The notes under the pieces: generated by a model
The model's input: the letters and a program-made list of their open reading frames with translations, nothing else
Database searches by the model: none
Told to the model about the DNA's origin: nothing
Position numbers and translations under genes: made by a program
Part shown: piece by piece, positions 11,858 through 22,739 of the stretch
Layout of the letters: each line of letters starts with the position of its first letter
Numbering within the stretch: the stretch's first letter is position 1
Source: Gracilariopsis chorda
Taxonomy: Eukaryota; Rhodophyta; Florideophyceae; Gracilariales; Gracilariaceae
NCBI GenBank assembly: GCA_003194525.1
Contig: NBIV01000099.1
Coordinates: forward strand, 62,001-126,000
Length of the DNA stretch: 64,000 nt
Direction: 5' to 3'

Positions 11858-13837
11858 TCAAAGCGTGTGAACCGGACTCGGTAGATGGACAACTTTGGGG
11901 GATCCTGATTGAACCCCATTTGCAGGTACTCCGTCTTCAACCTGGTTACCAAGGTTAGGTGCTGGAACGGCATCGTCTGCTGAGACCTGATGTAAGTATG
12001 CTTGCTTGAACGTCTGCTGTTCGTATGACGCACTCCTAACATGAATCTCCTCCTCAGGCGTATGGGCTTCGTACTGCGTGATGATCTTCAACCCATCCCG
12101 CATGGGGAATGTGCATTTGGGTGCAACATGAATATGTAGGTAGCAGATAAAGCATATGAGCTGTACTTAAGCATCGAGTGGTAAATTGTCCACCCGACGT
12201 TGTCTTGTGTCCTTCCAAACCGGACGGATGTGACGCGTACTATTGTTCACATAAGCGAGCGGAGCTGCCAGAACTGTAACGCCTCCCTAAAACGCAGGGT
12301 CTCAATCCGCGGTCGGAGTCGATATTGACGGTAGATCCGTAGTTCCCAACGAGTCTGGGTCACTTCCTGCAAAATGGATGTTGTCGTTATCACTGGTTGC
12401 GGTTCTATCGCGCAATAGCGATAATGAGGATTATTCTTCTACCTGAAGAGCTCCCAAGCGTCGAGTTCTCGATGGATGTCAAGCACGATAAACATCTCTC
12501 TCGGCTTGGGCAATTTGAACCAATTCGAGGTAAGTAACCCTCCGTTTCTCCTCGCGATGGCGAGCAACCAAAGCTCTGGTAGCAGCATCAAGACCATCAA
12601 AAAACATGTTCCAGCGTTTCTGGGCGGAATACAAATTACTATAACGGTGAAACGCCTTATTCAAACGCGTCTAATAAACCGTTTTGGTCTCTCCAGGCTT
12701 CTGCCTTGTATTGCGCAAAGCGAGTATCGCATCATTTATAGCACTACCACTTCCATAGGACCTGAGAAGGTATTGAACAGCTTCTGGCCAACAGGTTACC
12801 CCAACTTCCAATGCATGTGAAGATCCGAGAACGAAATTGAACTGATCTTCAGCCATACAGGCCTGAAAGTACGGTACAGTGACATACGCTTGTGCCTCAC
12901 TCATCCCGAGTATATAAGCCTCCTGAACGAGCTTCGCAAGGAATTCAAGAACCAAGATTCGGTCTTCACCAGTAAAGCGATTCCGTAAGGTGAGACTCAT
13001 TCTTTTGATATAGTCCCTGTCTTTTCTGGTTCCTCGTGACGATCGATCATTCGATGAATCTTTAAGGCGATCACATCGATACGATAACAGTCTCCTGAAA
13101 AGAGGATTCGTCGGTTTCAGCTCTTTAAGCCCAAGTTGGCGCCGTTCCTTCTAGTGAGAGCGAATAACTCCCTGAGTGTGGTATGGGGCCTTAGAAAGTG
13201 ATGCTCGAGATCTTCCATGATCTATTTCGGAAATAGATGAATCTGAAAAGGAATCACTCGAGTGACTGTCAGATTCTGAACCTGATGAATCCGAATGGAT
13301 ACAAGCTCCCTTTTTGGATTTAAGCTGACTTCGTTTGCACGAGCGGTGAGTCGAACCAACCGATGCATCTTCTTCTTGAGCATGTGTGCCCACGGCGGCA
13401 TCCATACGGATGATTTCTTCAAGAATATCCAGATGCAAGAGGATTCGAAGTGTCGCTTCACAAACTTCATCGTTAAATATCTGATAACACTTCATAAAAG
13501 ACTGCGGTGTACCAAGATGTTCCACAATGGAATTCACGTCCTGTCTTAGACGACGTAGATTGTTACAGAGATCCCATAACAGGACGTCTTCAACCTTGCA
13601 CCTAAGCTCCGTTAAACTCTGCCAGAGTTCCACATGTGTCGCAGCAGCCATTTCAAAGCGAGACTCGAGCCCAGATAACTCCGAAGCAACATTGCGACCC
13701 GGAATAACCGCTGACGGTGTCCCAACCACAGTTTGGATTAACCATTGCGACTTCTCGTGGACCTGACGCAACAGAGGTTGCTCTCCGAACATCCGAAACG
13801 ACCTCACCAGTAGGTTAATTCTCGACAGTAGAACCAC
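11858..13837 (-). pseudogene. gypsy-1 gag, broken
   Basis: The capsid polyprotein lies in several frames: 13151-13837, 12671-13000, 12479-12664 and 11858-12103. The first ends in a Ser/Asp-rich acidic stretch (SDSSGSESDSHSSDSFSDSS), like the acidic stretch of gypsy-2 gag. The second has MSEAQAYVTVPYFQACMAEDQ and GVTCWPEAVQYLLRSYGS, matching the gypsy-2 capsid core. At about 12105-12165 a CX2CX4HX4C zinc knuckle (CFICYLHIHVAPKC) remains. The frames are separated by stops and frameshifts, so no full Gag is made. Confidence 0.8.
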
Positions 13838-14127
13838 GCGAACGCAGTGCAGCAGACTGAGGAATGCCTAACGATCCTGCAGGAGAACCCTTAGAGGATG
13901 GTGGGATTTTTCAATTGGCCAGCCAATTCACTCAGAGTAACGAAGAGCTCAATTACGAGATATCCGAAAAACGGAGCACAAAATACATAACAAATCTTCA
14001 CCGAGACCACTCGAACACCACACGATGGTCCAACTTATCACCAGTTCTTCGAGTTCCACTTGCGTCTTCCTTCTTCGAAGTGAACCAATTACGGTTATTC
14101 CGTTGAAGTAACCATGCACGGTTCAAA

Positions 14128-14147
14128 CTTTCTAGGTCGGAGGACCA
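14128..14147 (-). other. Primer binding site of gypsy-1
   Basis: On the minus strand TGGTCCTCCGACCTAGA starts two bases inside the LTR end at 14150. It begins with TGG, complementary to a tRNA CCA end, and closely resembles the gypsy-2 site (TGGTCTCCCGACCTAGA). The priming tRNA was not identified. Confidence 0.65.
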
Positions 14148-14149
14148 CT

Positions 14150-15217
14150 TGTAGTGCAAAACCCGAAGGTTGGGTATCACACTCAAGGTGTCCGGGGCCT
14201 AGCTCCCTGTGGAGGCAGACCCAGTGACAAAGCCCTCTGTATACCTGTACTACGGGCGTACCTCCATAGGTAGTTCGGATTGACTACAGGGGTGCAACGC
14301 GAAATGCGTGGAAATCACGATGATGGTACTCATAGGAGAGCGATGCGGTTACTGTGACGGCTCTACCGTATGTGAGTTGACACCGTACGAGGTGATGCCA
14401 AAGGGATGGTTTACCGAGGTGAAGTTTCACTTGGGAAGGTAGGAATCCAGAATAGATTGCAGGATAAATGGACGCGTGGGCACGTGTTCGACAGCACCAT
14501 GCTGTAGTGTTATATTTAATTGGTTTGACCCCTCAGGCTGCCTGACACTAGCCTGGCTACCTGTGTGGACCTGCGGAGGTGTGCATTATTGTAGTTAATT
14601 ACTATAATTTATTATGGTATTGTACCTATATATGTGAGCGCGACTGTGTCGTCGCGAGCACTAAGTAAAGATAAACCGATACTTCGCTCATTCATAACTC
14701 TTCAGTTTGGCCTGAGGCATCCGGCTCTGGATTAAGACGTCGTTGCGCCGTGTACTACTCCTCGCAAAAGCTCACTGAAATCAGTTCGCTCAATTCAACC
14801 GCTCGGTAAACATACAGATACTCTGTGTTATAAGTATCGTGTGCCATTTGTCTACCGCTGGTATCGCCCCTTTATTAGGTAATGTGTCACCTACCCCCCG
14901 TGCATGTGCAACCTTTCTTTGGTCTGTTTCCGTTTTTCGCACGACCTGCCGTGATAATTTTCCCCGTCCTCGGAAGGTACCTTTCACCCAGTGTATTCCA
15001 AACCACCCCATCACGAGGCATACTGGTCTCTGGTTTTACCGTCTTTCTAGCTCCAGTTCACCTTTCTTAATCCACCTCTGCGGTCAATCGGAAATACCTA
15101 CGGAGGTACGCCCGTATTACAGGTATACAGAGGGCTCTCTCACTCGGTCTGCCTCCACAGGGAGCAAGGCCCCGGACACCCTGAGTGTGATACCCAGCCT
15201 TCGGGTTTTGTACTACA
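14150..15217. repeat. Rearranged LTR: 130-bp LTR end fused to an inverted LTR copy
   Basis: The first 130 bp (14150-14280) match the start of the 4306-5242 LTR in the same orientation; this is the PBS-proximal end of the gypsy-1 5' LTR. From about 14280 to 15217 the sequence matches the whole 4306-5242 LTR reversed, ending in GTACTACA at 15217. The block therefore begins with TGTAGTGCAAAACCC and ends with its inverted counterpart, giving terminal inverted repeats of about 130 bp. It is most simply an LTR of the same family, in opposite orientation, fused to a truncated one. Confidence 0.7.
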
Positions 15218-15548
15218 CCTCCCCATGGTCCAGGGTGTGACCACCCGCAAGGCAGGAAGCCAATGCATCTACCATCGGCGTGACGTCACCCGAAACCTCG
15301 GCAGCGCTTAAACCCGCTCCATGGAGGAAGCGGGCAATGATTTCGCTTTCATTGACCGTACTACCGCTATGGAGTGAAGGCCCGGCGTTTGCCGTCGGAG
15401 GACTGGGAACCTGAGGCATAACCTCGGGGAATTCGTCTAGGACAACGTCGGAAACATCTAGTTCTAGGTCTCACTGGACCTTTATCACCCATATTTCGCT
15501 GGGATTCGCCCACGTTCGCGGTCGCTTTCCCAACTAAGAAGGGGGATT
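15218..15548. other. Unassigned interval between two unrelated LTRs
   Basis: A short minus-strand frame (15213-15419) reads GPSLHSGSTVNESEIIARF and ends near the LTR edge; it is not recognised. TGGTCCAGGGTG a few bases right of the inverted LTR (about 15227) could be a decayed primer binding site, and TTCTAGGTCTCACTGG near 15459 recalls the PBS motif of this lineage. This may be internal sequence of a lost gypsy copy. Confidence 0.3.
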
Positions 15549-16346
15549 TGTAACGAAATGCCCTTAGGGAGGGATTCCTTGTACTTGGGTGATTTCCTGA
15601 ATGTTTGGGTAGTGTAGGCATTGCATGAACTACAACGAGTAATAGTGGGTTTGACACGTGAGACACGAAAGAGTCAATTGGCGGTTGGCCACAGTGGTGG
15701 GCATGAACCACCAAAGTGGAGTAGTGTAGGTAATTCTATTTATTATTTTTACACCAATTTATGGTATGGTTAGTACTTAGTGCGCCGGCGAGTTGCCGTC
15801 GCACCATCAAACCTTCCCCAACAAGGGAACCCAACCTGGGGAACTGGCTCTGGTATTCACGGCCTTCGTTTGTTCTCTACTACTCCTTGGAGATATGCAC
15901 CGTAGCATAAGGGAAGGCTAACCCCCTTGCCCGTCCAAAGGACCCCGGTATTCGGATTTTGATTCCAACTGTGTTGGTGTCCCCCTTTCACAAGGTTTAT
16001 TCACCGGCACTGCCGTTAGTCTTCGTCACGACGCTCGTGACGCAGCTCCTCCTTTCTTTTTCCCTTTACAAGCTGGCCTTCCCGCTACGAACGGATCGTG
16101 TTTGCACGTGCCACTAACGTGGGAAACTCACCTCTCTAGAGGACGACCACCCCACAAACAGCGCTCCTGCGGGTACCTGATGTTTGTCTCAAGCTCCCTG
16201 CGCAAGTCGCGACGGGGGCCCTCGGCCTTACTACCCGACATAGTCGTGCAACTCATGGGAGGGCTCTACCCAACTGACCTCACCTCTAGCGAGGAAAGAT
16301 GCCGAACATCTTTTGGTGCTCTCCCGTTTCTGGGCATTGTACTACA
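15549..16346 (+). repeat. Isolated LTR related to the gypsy-2 LTR
   Basis: The 798-bp block runs from TGTAACGAAATGCCC to GGGCATTGTACTACA. Read in the plus direction it is collinear with the gypsy-2 LTR read on the minus strand, sharing the CCCT(T/C)AGGGAGGGATTC start, the GTGCGCCGGCG...GCCGTCGCAC palindrome near 15780-15805 and the GTTCGGCATC segment near the other end. The flanking 5-mers (GGATT and AATGG) do not match, so it is not a simple solo LTR. To its right an integrase remnant starts at once, so it sits at a truncation or recombination border. Confidence 0.7.
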
Positions 16347-17400
16347 AATGGCGTTCTTAAACCATTTGGTTTATCCATATGATCTGCCGTTCTAACCTAT
16401 GTCGGACAACGGACCACAGTTCGTGTCGAAATTCTTTGCTCACATCTTTGAGTACTTAGGTATCAAGCACGTCACCACTACGGCTTACCACTCGCAGACG
16501 AATGGAAACGCTGAGCGCTTAAATAGGACCATCTTGTATACTGCATAGCCGAGCATCAAGCCATTTGGGATGACTACGTCGGGTCATTGGGCTATGTGTA
16601 CAATACGCAAGTCCAACGGTCAACCTGAACCACTCCATTCGACTTTGAGGCTGGCCCTCACAGTTTGTGGTGGATCTCAAGACCTCGTGGTTACCACAGG
16701 ACTCCCATGTCACAATGACCATGACACAGGCCAAACGGTACTCCCGAAAGTATATGGCAAAATTATCCACAGGGCCCATACCAAACTCACGGGTGCCCAA
16801 CGCAGGTAAAAAGCCAATTTCGACAAAGCCTTTCAGTTTACACTGTCCATCAACAAGGGAGATATGCTCTACCTAGACCATGCCCCAACGGATAAGCCAA
16901 AGGACGGCATCGAGTTTCTCACTTGTAGCCTACTGCTGCGATCAACTGGATAATACAAGATACTCACATCAACGTCCCACACGGTCACTACTCAAATCGA
17001 TGGGTTACCGGAAACAGTCCAGAGTGACAAACTAATGTCAGCTATTTTGCCTCCAAGAGTATCCTTGACTGCCAGCGGCAGTCTCCAAGAACCGAAATCT
17101 GTTTCCAGAAGTGACAATGGACCTGCAGACAAAGAGACTTCACCTCGGTCAAAGGAAGCGACGGCGGACCCAATGGTGGCACAATTCCCCGCCTTGGCAA
17201 CTTTCAAAACCTTGCCAGCACACCCATCGGCCTTACCCTATCAAGAGATACGCCAGGACGCGGTATCATACCACTTGGCCAACAATGGCTGCGCATTCCT
17301 TGGCCAGATGGTCTTTCTGGGAAAGGCAGACCTCCACAACAGTAGAAACCTACCCTTTTCCCACTTTTTCACGGACCGTTAATGCCAAATAGACGAAATG
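16347..17400 (+). pseudogene. Decayed gypsy integrase of a different lineage
   Basis: The plus strand reads AFLNHLVYPYDLPF, a stop, and then MSDNGPQFVSKFFAHIFEYL, the second catalytic Asp block of an rve integrase. HSQTNGNAERLNRT follows and keeps the catalytic Glu. After frameshifts come GYVYNTQVQRST, ANFDKAFQFTLSINKGDMLY and SHTVTTQIDGLPETVQSDKL, the C-terminal domain typical of gypsy integrases. The wording differs clearly from gypsy-1 and gypsy-2, so this is another family. The catalytic core upstream is missing where the LTR at 15549-16346 ends. No chromodomain was recognised. The sequence then fades out before the copia LTR at 17635. Confidence 0.75.
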
Positions 17401-17634
17401 GGACTACCAGAAAAATTTGTGCCGCAAGCCTTAAAGAAAAGCGCAATCAACCATTTAGTCAACACTGGCCTTGATGATGTGATCAAAGCTGTCTATCGGG
17501 TGCGCAGGTTTTGCTTCGCTCTTAAAAACGATACCTGGGATCACTGAGAAATCATCTCGGGAAACTTCATCCGAAGAGTCTGGCGCCACGTAGGGCGCAC
17601 GGAGCGCGACATGAAGGAGGGGGCATACATAGAG

Positions 17635-17878
17635 TGTCAGATTGGTACAAGTGGCAGCGTACTCCTGTGGCGTGAGCTCGCGCTGCTCGCGCGAGCTCGC
17701 AGAGCGAGCACGAGCGTGCTCGGAACAGACAATTGAAAGAGCCATGGTTCTCGTTACGAGGGCGTACGAGGACCAGGACGGACAGGGCCATCTTCGTCCC
17801 TGTTTCGCGTCGCACTCTGAGAATTTCGGGCTCTCTGCGCATCCGTCTGGTGCACGTCCTCAACCAACCCCTTCGATA
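17635..17878 (+). repeat. Left (5') LTR of the copia element
   Basis: Starts TGTCAGATTGG and ends CTTCGATA. It is collinear with 24689-24919, including GTGGCGTGAGCTCGCGCTGC and GGGCTCTCTGCGCATCCGTC. The end was set by the TAGAG duplications, which gives TG...TA rather than TG...CA termini. Confidence 0.75.
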
Positions 17879-17882
17879 TTTA

Positions 17883-17897
17883 TGGGCCGAGAGCCTG
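17883..17897 (+). other. Possible primer binding site of the copia element
   Basis: TGGGCCGAGAGC begins four bases after the left LTR and starts with TGG, as required to pair with a tRNA CCA end. The matching tRNA was not identified, so the assignment rests on position alone. Confidence 0.35.
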
Positions 17898-17938
17898 CAA
17901 AGTCTACATTGTCTACACCTCATGATATTCCTTGATTT

Positions 17939-19207
17939 GTGGTCTACAAAGATGTATTGCAATGGCATAAAGCAGTGTCTGAATGGGTCTACACAATAAG
18001 GATTGCATCTGAGAAAGGCCCTGACAAACGCTACAAAACTATCTACACGATTCTTGAACGGTTACTTGTCGAACATGGTCTACCGTGGGCTCAGAAGAGT
18101 ATCGTTGAAGAAGCTCAAGCAAAAGGACGAATCGATTTTCCTCAAGAAGACCAAATTCAGGCCGTGCAGCAAATCGTGAACTTGGTCGCAGTTGATCTTC
18201 CTATAGCAATAGTCAATCCTTTGATTACATCATTCAACAAAGTGTCAAACTGCAGGAGAAAGAAGAATGAAGATCTTGTCGCGTTTGTTGATCGTCTTCG
18301 AGGCCTAGCACCCGAGCACCTTATGCACACAGGATTTGAGTCGTCGACACACATTGGTGAGGTTCTGGCTATTACCTTGCTCAACAATGCCGTGCTACCG
18401 GAAAAAACATTACATAAAGCTGTGCTCCAATTGCTGACCCAATCTCAGTCCCGGAATTCGCAAGATATGGTAACCGACGGAGGTTTAGTACCCTTTTCCG
18501 TAATGGATAAGATTCGCGAGTGTCAAGAAAACTTAGTGAAAGTAATGAATCCAATTCAAATTCCTGAGTCTCAGGACGAAATGGTCACGACATTAGAAGA
18601 TTTTCGAAAGGAAGTCTCGAAGATCAAGAACAAGTTTGCTCTCCAAACTTTACGGCTCCCCGTGCAGAAAGGAGACAGCAAACCACCGAACATTAAGGCA
18701 ATTTCGAAGTCTTCCGAACCGAGGGTAGTACTTCACCTAGAGGACGCGGTCACGATGTTGTACTCTCTATCTTCTGCCACCAAGCAGGCCAGTTCAGATA
18801 TAGCCCGCAATGACATTGAAGCCATGGTTCAGGAAAGGGTTCATAAGGTCCTTCTCGCCGTCGGTGTTACTTATTCAACGGAGAAGTCTAGTTTGCAACG
18901 GACCGGCCCCGCATCCGGTGGCATTCAGAAGTCCAAAAAAAGCAACAAGAAGCGAGGATCCAAGAATTATAATGGCAGTGGCTCTAAGAAGAACGAAGCC
19001 GGCAATGACCATGCAAAAATTCGTGGGTTCTGCTGCAATTGTAGAGCAACCAATCACAATAGAGGTTCTAAAGAGTGTCCCTTCCATAGCCGTGAACGTT
19101 TTTTGGATAGAATGAACCGCTTAGAACGGGAGAGCTCCCAGAAGAGGAAGCCTGGTGATAAGTTTTTTCAGCGAGGCTCCACTCCCTCGAACGACAGTCA
19201 AGCCTGA
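17939..19207 (+). pseudogene. copia gag-like frame with zinc knuckle
   Basis: An unbroken 422-codon frame follows the 5' LTR, the place of gag, whose product packages element RNA. The N-terminal half is helical and unremarkable in composition. Near the C-terminus a zinc-knuckle-like CCNCRATNHNRGSKEC has CX2CX4HX6C spacing, two residues longer than the usual retroviral form, within a Lys/Ser/Asn-rich basic tail. The frame opens with GTG just after a TGA, and the first in-frame ATG lies about 128 codons in. An ATG-led start exists in another frame at 17922, so a frameshift near the 5' end or a lost start is likely. Pol lies in a different frame. Confidence 0.7.
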
Positions 19208-20910
19208 TTTCCAGGCGTGGAGCCGCACAGCCACCATCTATTCAGGACAACCCGAACCCAGTAATTGACATCGGTTGTCCCAGAAACGTTGGTGGGCTTC
19301 AGTCAGCTGCAAGGCTGGCTTCAGCACTTGGAATTCCTTTCAAGTTGCGTGAGCTGGACCGTGATTCGTTCTTCCATGGATACGGCATCGAATGCTCTGA
19401 TGCCCATTTGGTGTTCGCAATTTGGGATCTTCCTGTTGTCGGTACTTTGGGTAATGAAGCGTCCATATCATTCTACATCACTGACGGTGATGGGCTGCTT
19501 CTACTCGGAAATGAATTCGCTCACCGAGGAAATCTCCTTGGCCAAGAGTCCCTGCTAACGATCCCACCGGGTGTTGCAGGAAACGTAGGTCTTGCTTTGC
19601 AGACATACAACTCTAGATTGCCAGGTGACTCAGAAGACTCCATTTCGACCAGACTACTAGTTATACCATCCACCATCCAGGCTATTAGGTCCTACTTTGT
19701 TTCCTTTCGAGGTCTCTATGCAAGACAGTCGTCACAGCAAATGAAGGAAAGATTCTCAGACGGCAAGATATGCAAGAAGTTCGCTTCTAAGCTAAATGGT
19801 TTCACCCATATGCCACTACCGGACATGGAGGAGATTTGCAAACGAGCTGTAGTTTTGACGCCTGTTCTCAAACAGGCGTTGCAAAGCTCTTTCTTTAAAT
19901 GCATGACTTGTCGTTCCACCGGACGATCGTCTTCTTCACGAAAGGTTTCCTTTCGGAGGCTTCTGGTACCGTTCAATGAACATATACAAATCGACTTCAT
20001 GTTCATCAGTTAGATGGAGAATATACCAATCATCCACATCGTGGATCTTTCTTCGACTTTCTCGGCCACTGCGATGCTTGAGTCGAGGGAGCTTGAGGAG
20101 GTCCTGTCGGCATTTGAACGAAGCTGGATCAATGCTCATGGTGCTCTAAAGTCAGTTCCTGGTGACGCCGAATTCGACAAGGGAGTCTTCAAGAACTTTC
20201 TGGCGTTCCATTCCATTAGTTATAAACCTCGACCAGCTTAGAGACACAATAGGATCGGCATGTTTGAGTCAACACACACCATCGTGCGTGTAATTTCCAC
20301 CCGACTCCTCCAAAATGCTGACTATTTTTCTGCCATGCGTAATACGGAGTTTACTTTCGCTGAAATCCTGTCCAGGGCTAAGATCCTCAGTAATGTGATG
20401 TAAGGCGGGAAGAAATTGAGTAGCTTCGAAATTGCCAGAGGTTACACCCCTGGAATTATGGGACTCCCACAGAGTCAGATTTTGGAGGAGGTTTTCCAGG
20501 CCTATCACGAACAGACCGCCCGACGTGCTATACAAACTCTATGTACTTCAAGGAACCCCCGACTTCCATCCGCAAATCAATTCAAGGAGTACATGCTTGT
20601 TTACTACTTCAAACGCCGTCCCAAACTCGGTTCATGGCACGTTGCCTTCGTCCGTAAAGTGCAAGACCATTCTCTTCTCCTGTATTCGAATGAACTTTAT
20701 CGTGGTCCTTATATCCGGGCGGCCTATGAGGATGTTCGGTCAGTGCCAAAATCTGCGTTTCTTGTGGAGCTGGATCAAATGGGATTGGTCTCGCCATTGT
20801 CTTACTCTGTGCTCGACAAGGAGTCAGAGCCACTTGATTCATCAGGTTCGCACCTTTCGAAGGATAACAGACAAGAGCAGACCTCCTCCCAGGACCATGA
20901 CCAACCCTAA
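19208..20910 (+). pseudogene. copia protease and integrase, with stops
   Basis: The protease active site is VIDIGCPRNVGGL at 19261, a D-x-G variant, followed by FAIWDLPVVGTL and LLLLGNEF. Integrase follows: a C-x2-C zinc-finger pair in FKCMTC, IQIDFMFI (first catalytic Asp, about 19990), GDAEFDKGVFKNF (second, about 20165) and HNRIGMFEST (Glu, about 20260). A small C-terminal domain with KLGSWHVAFVRKVQD follows. The same frame is interrupted by TAG at 20011, TAG at 20239 and TAA at 20401, so no full polyprotein can be made. The catalytic residues themselves are still present. Confidence 0.8.
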
Positions 20911-20981
20911 CGAGGAAGCATAGACTTCCTCCTCAATGATTACGTCGCTCTCTGGTCAAAACATCCTAGTCTTTCGGCATT

Positions 20982-22679
20982 TTGGCCGAGAAAAAGGCAC
21001 AAGTGGTCAACAACCCATCAATGGACACTGGGTCGACTAGTGACCCACCTCTTGCGGAAAAGGATATTGGATCCACGAAGGTATCCCCTGTAAATACTCC
21101 TCAACGGCTCAATTCTGCTGAACAGGTAATTATCCGCAAGGCAAAGATAGTTCTTGGGGTTGAGCATGTGCCTGAGTTCCGCCTTCAGTCTCTACTTCCG
21201 TCGATTGTGGACAAGGCTATTACGAAAGAGAAAAATGTGTACGATGGTTGTTACTCTCGGTGCGCCCGTTTCTCGCTCCCAAATGATGCCAATATTGTGT
21301 CTTCACATCACTTCTTCCATATCAAAGACGATGGGGAAAAGGGCCAGCTAAGACTTAAATGCCGTCTTGTGCCTCACGGCAACCAAGATAAGGACAAGGA
21401 ACTGATTCGGAAAGATTTCTCATCTGCTCAGTTTCCCATCATTCGATCTGTTCTCTCTCTTGCTGCCATCCTCTCCTTCCTGTTAGCCACCATTGACATT
21501 AAAGGTGCCTATCTGCAAGGTGGATCTCTCAACAGAGATATGTACATGATTCCTCCGAGTAGTTGGGAAAGAAGAGGCGTCGTCTGGAAAATCTTGGTTC
21601 CCACTTATGGACTCGTAGAATCCGGACGCCTCTGGCAGATGACGATCGAAAAATGGTTGTTCAGTTGTGGCTTTGTAGCCGTTCATGGACTTCCACAGCT
21701 TTTTGTCCTCCGCTCTGATCACAAGATCCAATTAGCGCTTGCGAAAGTTGTGGATGATTTGATCATAGCCGGTCACACCATCCACATACGAGATTTGCAT
21801 AATCGTCTTGCTCAACGGTTCAACGTCGTCAAATTCGAGTTGGTGGCCGACCTACTCTTCAATCGGCTTCGAATTCATCTTCATTGAAATGGCTCTATTT
21901 GCGCCAATATGAGAGAGTATATGGCATTTATCTCACCACTGGATGTCTCGCGCCAACATCGGAAACAGTTTGATAGCCCCCGCTCACCACAAGCGAAGAC
22001 CGCATTTTTAGGCCTCACAGGGGCCCTGAACTTTCTTGGTCACGTTGTCCCACCCCGAGCCGCTTTTGTGGCCAGATATCTTCAGCAAAGAATCGGAAAC
22101 CTGGCGGTCTCGGACCTCTTGTTGGCCAATGCATCCCTCCGTGAAATTCAGGGACTAACACCAGAGATCGTATACCTCAGCCCGGAATCGCTGGACCCCC
22201 AACCTCGTTATTTGGCGTTCTCGGACGCCAGCCAAGGAAAAGGGTCGTATGGTCAGACAGGATACCTTTGAGGACTGTACCTGCCAGCGGTGGAGGCATC
22301 GGAAAGAGTAGAAGCCGTATACTATGTCCTTAACTGCTCTAGTTCTAAGCAAGGAAGAGTTTCCTTTAGTGCTATCAGCGCCGAAATTTTAGCAGCTGCG
22401 GTCTCTGCATACAGAGGATCTCACTTAGCTTCATGCATAAAGGAGATGAATGGGACCAAAGCCTCACTCCCGTTTGTGCTCACTGTTGATTCCGATGGAC
22501 TGCATTCCACGATCACGACACTCGATGAAGGGAGAGACTATCGTCTCCGACCGACCGTATCTCGCCTTCGCGATTCGTTTGAAGCAGGCGAAATTGATGT
22601 GTTGCAGTGGATACCGGGTTCGCAGAATTTAGCCGACGCCCTAACGAAGCGCAACAATTGTAATGTTCCGAAAGCTTAA
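20982..22679 (+). pseudogene. copia reverse transcriptase and RNase H, with stops
   Basis: RVT_2-type polymerase: LKCRLVPHGNQDKD, then ATIDIKGAYLQG with the first catalytic Asp, VWKILVPTYGLVESGRLW, and LAKVVDDLIIAG, where the usual YVDD box reads VVDD. RNase H follows with YLAFSDASQGKGSYG, AISAEILAAAV, VLTVDSDGLHST and the copia hallmark NLADALTKRN at the C-terminus. It lies in a different frame from integrase. TGA codons at 21885 and 22269 break it. It ends 61 bases before the end of the antisense ORF. Confidence 0.85.
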
Positions 22680-22739
22680 CTCTGTCATGCTTTCGGGTTT
22701 CTTAGGCCTTGAGACGCTTCGTAATGCTAAGCGTACATC

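Larger units (their letters stand above)
4306..14280 (-). mobile_element. gypsy-1, decayed chromodomain Ty3/gypsy retrotransposon
   Basis: Minus-strand order from right to left: remnant 5' LTR (14150-14280), tRNA-type primer binding site (about 14128-14147), gag, protease, reverse transcriptase, RNase H, integrase, low-complexity tail, chromodomain remnant (about 6110-6320), purine-rich tract (5243-5256) and 3' LTR (4306-5242). That is the plan of chromodomain-bearing gypsy elements, and matches gypsy-2 module by module. Many frameshifts and stops, plus lost catalytic residues in RT and integrase, show it is long dead. No target duplication could be found because the right end is rearranged. 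Confidence 0.8.

Noticed and set aside
14150-15217. A stand-alone terminal-inverted-repeat transposon (MITE)
   Set aside because: Both inverted ends are explained by two LTRs of gypsy-1 type in opposite orientation, and no target duplication surrounds the block.
15213-15714. Minus-strand frames right of the inverted LTR
   Set aside because: No motif, short, partly inside the LTR; they are not listed as genes.
16102-16395. 97-codon plus-strand frame crossing an LTR end into integrase
   Set aside because: Most of it is LTR sequence; only the last 20 residues belong to the integrase remnant and they are covered by that entry.
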